This document shows positions 46,736 to 59,440 of a stretch of 64,000 nucleotides of DNA, in pieces (positions within the stretch are counted from its first letter, which is position 1; the number at the start of each line of letters is the position of its first letter). Source of the stretch: Cryptomeria japonica. Taxonomy: Eukaryota; Streptophyta; Pinopsida; Cupressales; Cupressaceae. The DNA is taken from NCBI RefSeq assembly GCF_030272615.1, contig NC_081412.1, forward strand, positions 665,038,481 to 665,102,480, read 5' to 3'. A program made the position numbers and the translations under genes. Under the pieces are notes generated by a model. That model had not been told where the DNA came from and did not search any database. It was given only the letters and a program-made list of their open reading frames with translations.

Positions 46736-49200
46736 ATTCAGATCCGCCTGGGCACCACCTATCTACCGAGCCTACAATGCATCAGCATCTAGTTTGTCAC
46801 CTCATCCACCTGGACCACCATGTCACCTTTGGTTCTGTCGGGCATTAGTCTTTCGGCCAAACTTCCCCTTTGGCAGGCTGCTCTCATGTCTTATCGAAAC
46901 CTTTATTTTATCGGTGAGACTAGTTGATATTTCTTTGATGTGCCTTTGTTGATGGAACCGAGATTTCGGTGAAACCATTTGGAGGTTCATCGCGGCTAAG
47001 GTCTTCTCAACATTCATTTGCCACCTATTCTGCCACGTGACCGCCACTTCACCATTGTCGAACCCACCACCTAGACCTGGGCCCGCCACCTCACTAGCCA
47101 CCAAACTAACACCACATCAGTTGCCAAGTCACGATGATATCTAGAAAGCAACTAACCATTAGAACATAGTGATGACCATTGGATCATCTTGATCATCATT
47201 GATTCTCTTTGATCTGATCAACCTTTAGCCTCTCTGAGTGGCTCTCTCTTATGTCATGGTGTCACCACGTGTCCCCCACTAGGACCTAGGCCCGCCACCT
47301 CACTAGCCACTGAACTGCCACCTCATCAGTCTTCAAGTCGTGGTTATTAATAATCGATCACTTTCACATGGTGGTATAGTGATGGTCATCTGATCTTCTG
47401 AAACCTGCTCACTTGTTAATTTCTCCTTTTACTGCAAAATTACGTCACTTTGAGATGCGTGCCCACCAACGCTAAGCTGCCACTTTGTCAAAAGCTCGTA
47501 AGCTTTGAAACTAAGGATATAGGTGATCTAGCTATTAAATACTGAAATACACCTCCACACGACCAATGTGGGATAAATGGTCTATGCCTTGAAAGTTCAT
47601 TTCTTTTGTAAATCTAGTTTGGCACCCAAGTAGAAACACCTTACATAGGTCGATTTCATCTACATTGAAGTTTTTTTGCTTCCCATGTGCGATGCAAGGG
47701 ATTTGGCGGTACACTTGCCAAAATAATTTGGCTGTAGGTTTTAATTTTTACACCCTCACATTACAAAGCCACGACTCATGCAAGAGGAACGGTTGAACCT
47801 TGAACCAAAAAGGTTCAAGGGTTCAAGTTCAAAATGAATTACAATAATATACTTGCCTTACCATAAAACAAAGCCACGAAGAGAAATCCCTAAAGCAAGG
47901 CATCATTGGGTCACCAAATTTAGCATGATTTTTATGAGTCCCAACAGTGGCTCTGACTAGGGATAGTTGATTGCAAGATCAACACAAGAGTTTAGAATCT
48001 ATGGCAGAGCAGACCACCTAGGAAATAGGACACATCTCTTCTTTTAAGTTATTCAATGAGCTTCACTCTCCAAAACAAGGGTTCCTTATTGAAAACCACA
48101 CAACTGAAAACAAAGCGACTGTACAATAGAATTTATTTACATATGGCCCCAGGCCATCAAAATTGGAATCAATGCTTACCTCTGTCAAACACATGATTCT
48201 CATTTCCATGTGATGTCATGGAAATGGGGAAAAGGCAACAACAAAGTTCAATGTTAATAAGTTAGTTTCAACCATAAAACCAAAACAAAGAGCTAAAAAC
48301 CATTCCAAACATATCAAAAGAAATTTCAAAAAAAGCATGAAAGAAGTTTAACAAAACAAAAGAAAGGAGAAGAGCCTCCCTAAGATGCTTCCATGATGCC
48401 TTTTGATGCTTCTCCCTTGTTTCCCCCCTATCCAAGTCCCAAATGAGTGTAGCTCTCAGCTTTTAGCACTAGCCGTGGACGCCATATGGAGATTCAAGAT
48501 GGTTGGATGTGATAAACAAATGCTATGCAAGTGTAGGTAGTGATGCTATGAAAAAGCTCTATGCTAATACCAGTATAACAACAATACTCTAATGCTTCCT
48601 TCTTTGCTTGAGGAGAAGGGTTCTATTTATAGAAGAAATGGGGAAATGAAGGGTTAAGATTGAGCAAACTTAACAAGGGTTAGGATTGAAAGATATTCAA
48701 TCCATGTGAGACTTTCAACCCAATCCCATGTTGACAAGTGTCACCATGAGGAGGATTGAGAGGAGAGATAAGGAGCATTGAATTCTTGAGGGGACATGAT
48801 GGTTACCCAAGGGGGCTGGGTTAGGGTTAGGTTAATGGATATTCCTTTTATCCAAGGGATAAAGGAATGTGCAAGGGTTAAATGGTTACCTTAGTCAAAG
48901 AAATAAATGCTTTGAAGAGACCCATGAGTCAAAGGGATGGTTAAGTTAGCGGAAAGTCTCTAACTAAAGGTAAAAGGTGAGTTAACCATAAATGGTTATG
49001 TAAGAGTCTTTAATGGTTTGGAAGACTTTAGAGGTTAACCATTTGAAGACTTAAAGCCTTAAATACCTTTCAAAGACTTTGAGGGCTTTGAGAAGTGACT
49101 CCAAGTTGCTTAGGAATGTGACAATACTTAGGGGATGGATTAGGCTAATTAGGAAGGGGTTAGAAGAATCTAGAAGGGGGTTATGATTGCAAGTGGGTTT
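46736..49200. other. Element C interior: GC-richer block and decayed sequence
   Basis: 46740-47560 is unusually GC-rich for this window and contains a diverged local duplication (gacctgggcccgccacctca near 47074 and gacctaggcccgccacctca near 47283). Near 47942-47962 the sequence cccaaca followed by gtggctctgactaggg resembles an LTR end with a plus-strand primer-binding site, so a further old LTR may be embedded. A tttcccccctatcc run lies near 48420 (purine-rich on the minus strand). No protein domain is recognised. Confidence 0.4.
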
Positions 49201-49294
49201 TGTAGGAGAATGCAAGTAGGAGGAATTTTGGGATTTTTAATTAAAATAAAATCATTTATTTCAATTAAATGGTGTAATTTGCATTTGGATAGAT

Positions 49295-49990
49295 ATTTAA
49301 ATAAATACTAATTTATTTAAATGTGAATGTGAATTTTGGATTTAAATAAATCTTAATCTATTTACATGAGAAAAAGGAAGATAAAGCATTTAAATGCTTG
49401 AAGACTTTGAGGGAAACCATTAAAGGCTTAAGATGACTCTAGAAATAAGCCTTTAAGTTTGAATACTTTAAGGGAAACCATTAAAGTCTTAAGAAGACTT
49501 TAAGGGAAGCCATTAAGTTTGAAGACTTTAAGGGAAACCATTAAAGGCTTAAGAAGACTATAGAAGGAAGCCATTGAGTTTGAAGACTTTAAGGGAAACC
49601 ATTAAAGGTTTCAAGTGGGTGAGGATAAATAGGATTTTAAATAAATAATCTATTTAAAATAGTTGTGCAACTTGCATTTGTAGGAAAATACAAGTGGGTG
49701 GAGGATAAAGGTGATTTAAATAAATGTTAATTTATTTAAATGTGAGAGGTGGGATTTTGGGGGAATTTAAATAAATATTAATTTATTTAAATGTGAGAGA
49801 AGATTTAATTAAATAAATATGATTTATTTATTTAATTAATGGTATGAATTTGTTAAGTGAATTAAATCAAATAAATTGAATAATTTATTTAATCAATAGG
49901 AGAAGAGGGTTAAGATGAAATAATTAAATATATTAATTTAATCAATTATTGATTGATGGTTAATTAATCAAATAAATACTAAATATTTAT
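49295..49990. repeat. AT palindromes and a 61-bp minisatellite in element C
   Basis: Repeated palindromes of the form atttaaataaat...atttatttaaat occur at 49295-49322, 49714-49741 and 49766-49793, with variant units near 49340, 49810 and 49870-49990. Between them, 49397-49610 holds four copies of a ~61-bp unit containing tttaagggaaaccattaaag (gggaaacc at 49411, 49472, 49532 and 49593). Confidence 0.8.
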
Positions 49991-50062
49991 TTAATTAAGT
50001 GGACAGATTTATGTGACTACACCATGAATCAAGGGTAAGCTGGAAGTTTCATTTACATTTGC

Positions 50063-51586
50063 CTAATCACAAACTCTGCAACTTCTCATCAGCTCATCAC
50101 ATAGAAGATAATCAGCATGTTGGTAATCATTCAATCTTTGAAAAATAAAACCCACCTCTGAATGTTGATTATCAAATGACATATAACTGTCATATTGTTT
50201 ACAATTATTTCCCATCTGAAAAGAAAAGTAACCCCGTTCCATCTGATCACTAGCAACATCAGGCACATGATGATCGCTAGTTTGCACAAATGGAAAGCAC
50301 TCATCCATAATATAGGCTTGCAAAATAGAGATGAACATTTCCTCATAAAATGACTGCAGTCTAGCATGTTGATTACACCTTATATTAGCCTTTTGCAAAC
50401 ATGAAAATGCATGATCATATGTCAATGGTTCATTTAGCAATTGCAAATCTAGGAAAACAACTTCAGATTTGTCTTTCTCTTTAACACCAAGATCCATACA
50501 ATGCATATCAAATTCTGATTTCATATCAACATATGAATCCACATTATCACATTTATCAACCTTATATGCATTTTCATCTTGTCCATTATTCAAATCAAAT
50601 GTAGGGAAAGAAAAATCATATGTATCATACCCCTTACCCTCAAGAACATCATCAGTATCAAAACATACTCTAATTGGGTATGAGAGATTGGGGACATTTC
50701 AAGATGTATACCTCTTAAGATCAACAGCTAAGAGTTTTGAGATTTGTTCACTACTTAGTGAAACTTCTCCTTCATTTTCATTTTCATTGGCTTCATCTTC
50801 TGTGTTGTAAACCTTGTCCCAATTTCATGCATGCATTAAATATATAGTGCTCATGTCTTTGTGCACATTTGTTTTGTCATTACAACAACTTGCATATGCA
50901 TCATGGCCTTTATCATGTTGACCATTAAGTGTTTTTATATGTTGCAACATAGTTTCATAACCTTCATTGCAAACACTTTGTGTATTGAACTTAACAACAA
51001 GATGATCTATATCATTCAGATCTACAACCTTAACAGGCTCCTTACTACTTGAACAACAACTTCTACTTTCACAATTTTCTTCTTTCTCTGAATACATATC
51101 TACACTACCAGGCTGAGAGTAAGAATCATCTTTAGCATCATTTGAGATATCTCCACTCACGGATTCATCTCCATCATTATACTCAATACTATGTGTATTT
51201 TCAGATCTAGTCATTTCAATCCCATCTATCCATTCTTTAATACTGGCAACACTTTCTTCCCTCAAAGTTGAAGATCAATTAATTGAGTTAGGCTCATCAA
51301 GCTCTAAAAATAATTCAATCCAAACTAACTCATGGGGTGTAACATCAACTAGAAGCTAATTTAATGCAACAAGAAATCTTTCATTAAAAACTTATGATGA
51401 TTCAACCTTTCTCTTCTCTACCTTCCTTCTTAAAAACAAGATGCACCTATCTTGGATCTTTTGAAGATGTATTTCAATCTCCCTATCAATGTCATTCAAA
51501 TTTGACAAAGAAATTTCAGATCTAGGAATCACATCTAGATCCATCAAATTTGAAAAAATGATTGAACCATTACCATGAAAATGCAT
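50063..51586 (-). pseudogene. Element C proteins of unknown function
   Basis: Minus-strand open pieces at 51392-51586, 50825-51265 and 50063-50593 are acidic and rich in Asp, Ser, Cys and His (e.g. SVSGDISNDAKDDSYSQPGS; QMERGYFSFQMGNN). No gag, protease or RT motif is seen. Being between the primer-binding site and the 3' LTR on the element's sense strand, they are taken as element-encoded. The region is broken. Confidence 0.5.
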
Positions 51587-52155
51587 CTTACTGTTTTACT
51601 CTCTTTTCAAAACATATGCAGTCATTAACTTCATAACCAAACATACTTCTCGCAATATTTCTAACTGAAACTTTTCCAAAACAAAAAGTATGTAACTTTA
51701 TAACCAATACTCCTTTTCCTGGTGACTTGCTTCACCTTATAAGGAACAAATAATTATCTCATGAATGGGAAATACTTAGAGTAAATTTGTTGCTACTGTC
51801 CACTTTACCTCTGACTAGAAATTTGAAGAGAATCTCTAAAACTCAGGTTCGTTCTTACAGAGTTGCCACCTCCCTGAAGAGGAATAAAATTTTACCACTG
51901 ATCTTCACTCTGAAATACATTTAGATTTCTAGGTCTCACACAGCAGAGTCACATAATATTATTTTTTAAAAATTTCTCAGCAACAAAATCTCCAGGACAC
52001 ACATTTTCAAATCTGAAAACAGCTGTCAGATTTCTAAACTTCCAAGACTCTTCCCCAAATGAATTTTGGCCAAACTCATGGGTTTGTCTGCAATCAACAA
52101 GGTGAATAAAATTTCTCCCAACCTTACTAAAAATGCAATTACAAGACACTATCCT

Positions 52156-52269
52156 TCCCCAGCAGAGTCGCCATTTTTGTTGTGGTGACTCGGATGGGGC
52201 AACTCACTTACAATATTTTTCAATAGTCTATACTAGAGCTCTTTAGATTACTCCCCAGCAGAGTCGCCA
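52156..52269 (-). other. Two primer-binding-site copies of element C
   Basis: The 18-mer whose minus-strand form is TGGCGACTCTGCTGGGGA lies at 52156-52173 and again at 52252-52269, 96 bp apart. This is the familiar site next to plant gypsy LTRs. The second lies a few bases from the LTR; the first is preceded on the minus strand by CACCACAACA, which also looks like an LTR end. Confidence 0.85.
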
Positions 52270-52276
52270 ATTTTGT

Positions 52277-53557
52277 TGTTCTCAAAAAAGAGAAACCCAA
52301 GTTCCCCTGCAATCTATCTATGAAATAGCCAATCTCAATTAATGAAAAGCTTCAGGGCTTGGACAACATAACATAGGATCCTAATGATCCTCATACACTT
52401 CAGGTTCTACTAGACATAGGGGGGATACCCTTTTGATGCATAAAATATAACCAGTTACAGACATATGGCATCAATAAAAGAAGATAAATCTCAAAAGGCT
52501 CAACAACAAGGAGGTTACTGCAAATGGGCTAGATCTGCATTGACATCTCAACTAGATTGGAGCACGAGATAGGTGGAACACACTAAAACTACAAACATGA
52601 AAAGTAAATGGATATTTGATTTTAAAATCTCTAACAATTCCCAAAATCTGCAAGATCAGTGCCTTATCCAAGGGCATGGAGTCATACATGAATCTACAAA
52701 TGAAAACCTCTATTGCAAATCCAAATTATTGAGAAAGATATCCCTATATTAATGCCTGGCATTAATACATTCTAAACTCAAACAAAGGATCATACGTATC
52801 TAGACATTATCCTGAGTCCAAAATGATTATTCATAGAATTTAAACTCTTCCTTGAAGAGGACCTAAGAACACCCATTACACTCCCACTTTAAGAGGACAA
52901 ACCCAAACTCCCTTCAAGGCTGGATTTATTGAAAATTAGAGAAGGCCTAGAGACAATCCAATAAATCATATATATGTGTTACACATATGTGACCTGCAAT
53001 AGAAAACATCTACTGCAAGACGATACTCTATTACTTGAAAAAGGGACATTGTATTACAAATTTGGAAAAAACTCAGAATTGGAAACCAAGATTTAGGAGC
53101 CTTTCTCACAAAAAATTTGGAACCCCTTTACAAAATGAGAAGACTCTCGAATAATGAGGAAGGGAGGACAAAATCAGATTTCATTCTCTGACAATAGTAA
53201 CTACCCTATCTTTCAACATTAACTGTTTCGCACAACTTGGCCTGCAAGAAATACAATCTTTCTGACTGAAAATAAATTCTAATATCTGATGTAACTTTTC
53301 CAAAAATACTTGTTGTGGGTTACACTTGACCGCAGAAATGAATTCCTTGGATTGAGAGATTTCTAATGAAATATAATATGTTTATATTAGGGCAAAAGAA
53401 TAATCCCTTAGTCATCAATCCCTCTGCAACTCGGTCATTTAAGTTTCTATCTTTTTACCACAGTCTAAAATTAAATTTTAAACTGACTTTCCCGCACAGA
53501 TCTCGGCCACATTTCACCTCCTAGTTCACTCGTGAGTCTCTCTATGGTGCAGAAGCA
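52277..53557 (-). repeat. Element C right LTR (5' LTR)
   Basis: It starts tgttctcaaaaaagag. The first ~820 bp match the left LTR. The remaining 460 bp are assigned on the weaker evidence of a CA end (gcagaagca, 53557) followed by cctag. Confidence 0.6.
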
Positions 53558-55202
53558 CCTAGGACTTAGGCTTATAGGATTTTCTCAATTTTATCTTTTA
53601 CTGACCCTAGCCAAGTTAGGTATTGAATAAGGACTCCAGGAGGGTCTAAGAGTGAGTTTTTTGAGTCAAATGTAGGCCTAGTAGAATAAGTTGCTTCCTA
53701 GGTTTGCATTTTGTATATAGGTAGTGGTTTGAGTAGGTAATTGACCTTCTTGATGATCAAAAGTGTCAAAACTTGGTATAAGCGTTAGGGAGGGTTAAAA
53801 TAGTCTTAGGAATGTTTTAAAATTCATGAGTAATGACTTAGAATAGGTTTAATGGATTAGAAGAGCAAAAATTGCAAAAAAGTGCAAAGTTGCAAAAAGT
53901 TGTCATGACAACTTTTGTCCTAAATTTCCTAGCAATGGAGTTAGGGATATCTCAATGCCCTATAATGCCTCCACACATGGGGAATACTATAAAAAACTTC
54001 TATTTCACAGTTACCAAGGTTGGAGTCTTTGTTTTGTAAGATCAACAATATGAAACTACTCCTTTTCAAACAGTTTGTCATCATTTTGAGTTATTTTGCT
54101 CATTTCGTGAATACAAATGGATTGAATCCATTGATATAGTAATGGATTGAGTATATTTGGTTTTTTTTAGAGTTCATAGTTTCATTTCAATCTTTGAACT
54201 TAGGTTGTATTAGTGTTTTCTTGGTTTTGTTTGCAAACAACTAGTTTTGGCTTGTACATAGCAATTTTGTGTAAAATGGTTGCCCCACGAATTCCCTCCA
54301 TGATACAATCACGGCCTATTGGGACATGGAAGGAAACCAGTTTATAGTGTATATATGTAGGGACAATTTCTAGAGATGGAGTTTGATATGACTGTCACCT
54401 TGTTCTAGTGAGTCTAGGAGCAACCCGGCTAGAGGAGAGAGGGCGAATTTGGTGTGCAAAGTGCAGGAGTGAATGCCAAATCACAATATAACCTTTTGGA
54501 GGGGTCAATGAAGTTAGTAAAGAATTTCCAATGCAAGGGGAAGCCTTGAAAAGACCATTTGTTGCTCAAACACAAACTTGACCAGTCACTGCCGATTAGA
54601 AGGCCCAAAAACCCTTCAAAACCCTCATTTTTGGGTTAGGGCATTGTACGGTGGGATAAGGAACAAAAACCATACAAATCACTTGAGGTTAGGTGTATCT
54701 TTGAAGATAATTAAAACTTATAGCATTGTACTTTGGACCATTTTTCCTCAAGCCCTAGAAAACCTGATTTTGGAGGCCTAATAAGGCTAATTCCTTGTAA
54801 CCCTTTTCTAGGCAAAATGGTGAAATCAGTAAGAAAGCTAATGATTGAAAACCTCAAATGGACCCAAAAGGTATTCAAAACATTTTATAGGACACCTCCA
54901 CACCTCTACATCAACTCACAACAGTAGGAGGTCAAATTGAAAAGTTGAAGCCAAGACAGCCTTAATGTGCACATGGGAAACATTGTGAATTGGTAAGGTT
55001 CCTAGTGAAAACACTTGAAGAAAACACCTTGAAATGTTAAAGAAGAAAGCCCTAGAAGAGATTGAGAAGGAATTGGAGGTCTTAGAACATAGATAGGCTT
55101 GGAGAGTTGGTGTAATTGAGCAACACCAACTAGGTGAAGTGTGAGCAAGCTAGGTGAACCCCATCAAATTGCTATGAGAGCCTATAAGATTTGGGCTAGG
55201 TG
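53558..55202 (+). other. Probable LTR/leader of element D, decayed
   Basis: No host gene is seen. The stretch lies upstream of a plus-strand gag fragment and includes a perfect 22-bp palindrome at 53895-53916 (arms aaaagttgtca / tgacaactttt). No second copy of this stretch exists in the window, so an LTR cannot be proven. Confidence 0.4.
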
Positions 55203-55840
55203 AGTAGATGTCCTCAATGGAATCTATAGGAGACAACAACATGGTGACCAATGCATAGTTGGAAAATAAATTGGATGATCAAGAGGAAGAGAATAGAATC
55301 CTGAAGGAGAAGTCGATTGAATTGGAAAGAAAGCTTGGTAAGATTGAAACCAAGGCAGATGAAGAGTTGGTAAAGGTTGAAGGAGAAGAAGGGAATGGTA
55401 AAGAAGTGTCAGAGATAGACACAATACCAGAACCTGATCCTATCCTAGAACAAGAACCTTTCTTGAAGGCATTGAAGGCCTTAAGTGGTAAATCACTAGA
55501 AGGATTGTCATTGTTCACTAGTAAGATGGAGACAAAAGTGGTCCTAGAATGGATAGAATGCATGGATAACCATTTTGAATGTGAAGGCATAACTGAATCC
55601 CAAAGAGTCAAGGTAGAAAAGTCAAGGATGAGAGGAGCTTCTCTCACATGGTGGAAATTAGTGCAAGATGAGAGAAAGAATGTGGGCAAAGCACCAATCT
55701 CTTGTTGGAAAGGGATGTTAGTCAAAATCAAACAAGTCTATCTCCCTGATGACTATGAAGTGCAAATCCATAGAAAAAGACAAAACTTAGACAAAAAGAC
55801 CTTGATCTCAGTAGTTATACAGAGGAGTTTCACACCCTAA
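55203..55840 (+). pseudogene. Element D gag fragment (Ty3/gypsy)
   Basis: The + strand has an N-terminal coiled coil (LDDQEEENRILKEKSIELER), an acidic linker, then the gag core WIECMDNHFECEGITESQRV, GASLTWWKLVQDERK and ISCWKGMLVKIKQVYLP. This matches the retrotransposon gag family seen in plant gypsy elements. Neither zinc knuckle nor pol follows. It is a fossil fragment. Confidence 0.85.
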
Positions 55841-55909
55841 CCCTATGTCATGATTATATTAGATATGATATACTAACCCTATGTCATGATTATATTAGAT
55901 ATGATGATG
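55838..55909. repeat. 36-bp tandem duplication
   Basis: taaccctatgtcatgattat begins at 55838 and again at 55874, giving two adjacent copies of 36 bp directly after the gag fragment. Confidence 0.85.
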
Positions 55910-57486
55910 TTATGATAGGGCTTGATTGATGTGACTATCTTGTAAGTGTCTATGTGATAGAGACAATGCCATATCACTCATTGCAAGCATGATATGATGT
56001 TGCGATTATCTTCACTTGCATGATTATTTACTTTATATGTTGTTGTATATATTTTGTTCGTGACAAGTTTGCAAGTACCTAACATCAACTCCACCTGGCT
56101 TCACAGGTCTGAGCATGTCTTATCCCAATGGCAAGTTGATTGGAGATGACACGACAACCCATTCTACACTCTAGGTTTAAGTTGATTACCCTTGTCATCT
56201 TGGTGTCTTGGTGTGATTTGTTTTAACATCTAGTGGTTGCTCGCATTATCCTATGTTGGTGTGCTTTGAAGTGTTATGATTGTTGGTTTAATTATTGATT
56301 GATTAATTAATCAATTTATATAGTTTAATAATGTTAAATTAAATTAATGATTTATATAGTTTATAATAAATTAAATTAAATAGTTGATATTAATATTTAA
56401 TAATAATTTAATGAGAGATTATTATTTTAGTTTTATATTTAATTTAATGATTTAATACCAAAGATAATTTTTTATCCGTTTGTGCTTTTTATATTAATGT
56501 GGGTACTTTTTTATATCTTTTGGCTATTTCATTAATGGGCTTTTATAATTAATTGTGCCCATGGTTTATTTTATCATTGGTTGCTTATAATATTATTATT
56601 ATTTCTCTTTTTACACTTTTGGGTTAATTAATATATTTTTTCTACCTACCCTATCATTCTATTGACTAAAGGGTAAGTTAATAAAAATAGTATTTTATAA
56701 TTCGTACCTTGGTTTCTGAGTAGGGTTGGTAAGAAATATATTGTAACTGTTTATTTTGATTGGCCGACAATTTTGTATAGTTTCTCTTTGATTTTTTATT
56801 TAATCAACTTCCCTGCATTTTGTCCGGTTAACTATTCTTGAGTTTTCTTCTACAAATTTTAATCTTGGCTGGAGATTTATATTTGGTTGTTGGCTTGTGG
56901 GAAGAATTTTGCATTTATTGAAGATTGGATTGTGGATTTCGATATGGAGGTTGTCTTTGGTTGTAATTTGACTGTGGACTACTCTTCATCGGATTTCATA
57001 TACCTTTTTCCTTCATTCTCCAAGTTAGAGGCTTTTCTGTTGCATTTATGTTTCTTGAAGAAATTGTTTGCACCATGTTTGTGTAAAGATTTATTGTGGG
57101 GATTGTGAGGATTTGAATATGTTGAATATTAATTATATGGTTAAGAGTAAATAAATATATTGGGGATTTGATTTTTATGTGTGTGTTATGAAAGTGTCAT
57201 GAAAGTGTCATGAATGGCTTGGTTCCTCTCTCTGTGTGATGTTGTGAGTCTTTACAGCTTTAGGAATTGATTCTGATGATAATAATTTATTTTTTAGACT
57301 TAGTTTTGACTTGATTACTGAGATAATTTCATTGTTGCAACTTTTTGGACTCGGTTTTGGCTCCTGTTTTTTATGCCTTAGTAATTTCTAAGCAAATCAT
57401 CACTTTTTGCTCCGTATTTTTTAGTTTTTAAGCCTCTATTCTAAATGCACTATTTCCAATCATAAGTTCCCAAGAAATTTTATATA
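55910..57486. other. Unassigned sequence after the gag fragment
   Basis: Mostly AT-rich, with taattaatta-type low complexity near 56290-56460. An open + frame at 56887-57108 (73 codons, Cys/Phe-rich) shows no motif and I do not call it a gene. Confidence 0.4.
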
Positions 57487-57705
57487 TGCACCACTTCTTG
57501 TTGTAGATGCACTAGACTGGGTGACAAATGCACTATTTCCTGTTGCAAAATGCGCCGGGAGATATATGCACCTTCCTATAGCAAATACTCCAGGAGATGT
57601 TGTAAAAGGACTACTTCCTCCCACAAATGCACCAGGAGATGTTGTGTATGCACTACTTCCTATTGCAAATGCGTTAGGAGATGTCTTATATACACTAATC
57701 TGGCT
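57487..57705 (+). repeat. 42-bp minisatellite kept in one reading frame
   Basis: The units begin ttcct at 57537, 57573, 57615 and 57657 (periods 36, 42, 42), after a degenerate partial unit. One + frame stays open through them (57521-57721) and reads as a 14-residue repeat, roughly ALLPIANAPGDVVY. The frame has no context suggesting a gene. Confidence 0.75.
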
Positions 57706-59440
57706 ATTTTATCTTCTATGATTTTTCTGAGTTTTTAATCTTCGGTTTTTGGTATCCAGAGGTTGTTCCTTGGTTCATGCATTATCCTAGGATTGTTTAT
57801 TGATTATAATTGTGTATTTACAAAGATGTGGTATGTTTTTGTTATTACTCTTCGAGGTCATTTATTGAATTTATGTTTATATGCATGATGTGTGCATTCC
57901 ATGTTGTTTATAAGGCTCATGACATATGTTATTCATGTCTCATGAATTTATATTTGATTAATAACCTTGGTTATCTAGTTAGATTTTTTGAGATCCCATG
58001 TTATGTGTTTTACATTATTGTAACCCTAAGGTCTAGGTGCATGCTAGGGGGAGTGGGTTTCCAAGTAGGTGACTAGGTCATGAGGAATAGACTGGTAGGT
58101 TACCTAGGGTCTAGACCACAAGAATATCTCATTGGAAGTTAACCTTGTAATCAACTGATGACATAAATAATTAATCTTAATGGGATGGCTAGAGGTAAAT
58201 CACCATAATAAGAAAATAAATGGATTTGTGGGTTCAACTCATGTCCTTGGGATGTTTATATGGATATGAGAATGGTTGGGTAGACCTTGGTGATCTAGGT
58301 AAGCCAAACTCCCTTGGTATCCTCATAAGTTGAGACAGATTTGCATGAGTATCTCAGATGCCGGGACAGGTTCTCAGGTTCCCATGGTGGCTACATGTTA
58401 TTTGACACTCTTTCCCTATATGTAGGTCCTAGCAACTTGAGTCTTGATTTATAAGTTGCCTCTAGAGATTTTTGTGTTGGAAGACTTGTGTTTATTTGAG
58501 CTTTGAGTTAGCCTTGAGTTGTGTTTTTTGTTGTGTCCTTTGGCTTTTAGGTGTCAGCCTAGATCTAGAGTGTGTGTGGGATCTTGTGTCATCTCCTAGC
58601 ATGGGGGGTAGTTCCTTTGGTTCCACATAGTCGGGTGGTCTGATGCCTTCTTCTATTGGGATGTCCTTCTTTGGTTGCTCTTGCACATGGATGTGGATTT
58701 TTTCATTGCAGTTTATGGATGGATTTTGGTGGCATATGTATCTTGTAGAACTCTTGATGTAACATCATATGTCATTGTGAGCCATGCTCCTTGATATATA
58801 TATAATGATAAATGATACATTAGGTCATGATTGTAATACTTGTAAGAAAATATAATTTGGTATCTTGGATAATGTTCATTGATGGAATTGATTATATGGT
58901 TATACACTTGGTGTTGGGTGAATGAATTATGATGTTTAAAGAAAATGGATTAGTAATGTGGTATTTAGTATTGGAAATGATATAATGTTTGGGATTAGGA
59001 AAATTTGTTATTGATGCTCTTAAAATGAACCATACGGGTTATATGGGACTTGCATTATTGATAAATAGAAATCATGATAATTATATTAGTGAAGGAATCA
59101 TATATGTGCACGAAAAGAGATAGTATTAGTTGATTGGAATGCTTTAGATTTTGGTTGTAAATGTGATGTATGCTTATGATGATTTATTCTTGAGGATGTT
59201 ATATGTAGTGATGTTGAGATGCCCTAGGGAATGTTATTGATGTATTGTGTTTATTTCTGCTTGTGTTATGTGCTCTTGTAATTGTATTCAAGATGATTAA
59301 TTATTTATCATGTTAATGAATGTTAAATGCATGAGTAGATGATTATATATGGTGTACATGTAGTGGTGTTTTAAAAAAAATTTATCTCTATTTGCATATT
59401 AGATGGTTAGTTTCTCTAGGGTATTTTTGGTGGGCATTAC
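57706..59440. other. Unassigned sequence left of the RLP2 unit
   Basis: No ORF or repeat partner recognised. 58020-58480 is GC-richer with element-like composition, probably further remains of element D or another old insertion. It ends near ggcattacacataacatatg, where the RLP flank module begins. Confidence 0.4.

Larger units (their letters stand above)
45923..53557 (-). mobile_element. Element C: LTR retroelement fossil without pol
   Basis: Direct repeats starting tgctctcaaaaaagagaaac (45923) and tgttctcaaaaaagagaaac (52277) match for about 820 bp at roughly 92% by eye. Primer-binding sites left of the right repeat show minus orientation. Inside are minus-strand ORFs of unknown type (50063-51586) and repeats, but no reverse transcriptase or integrase. 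The flank before 45923 is cctat; cctag follows 53557, an imperfect 5-bp match. The right boundary is thus probable rather than proven. It is broken in several places. Confidence 0.7.
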
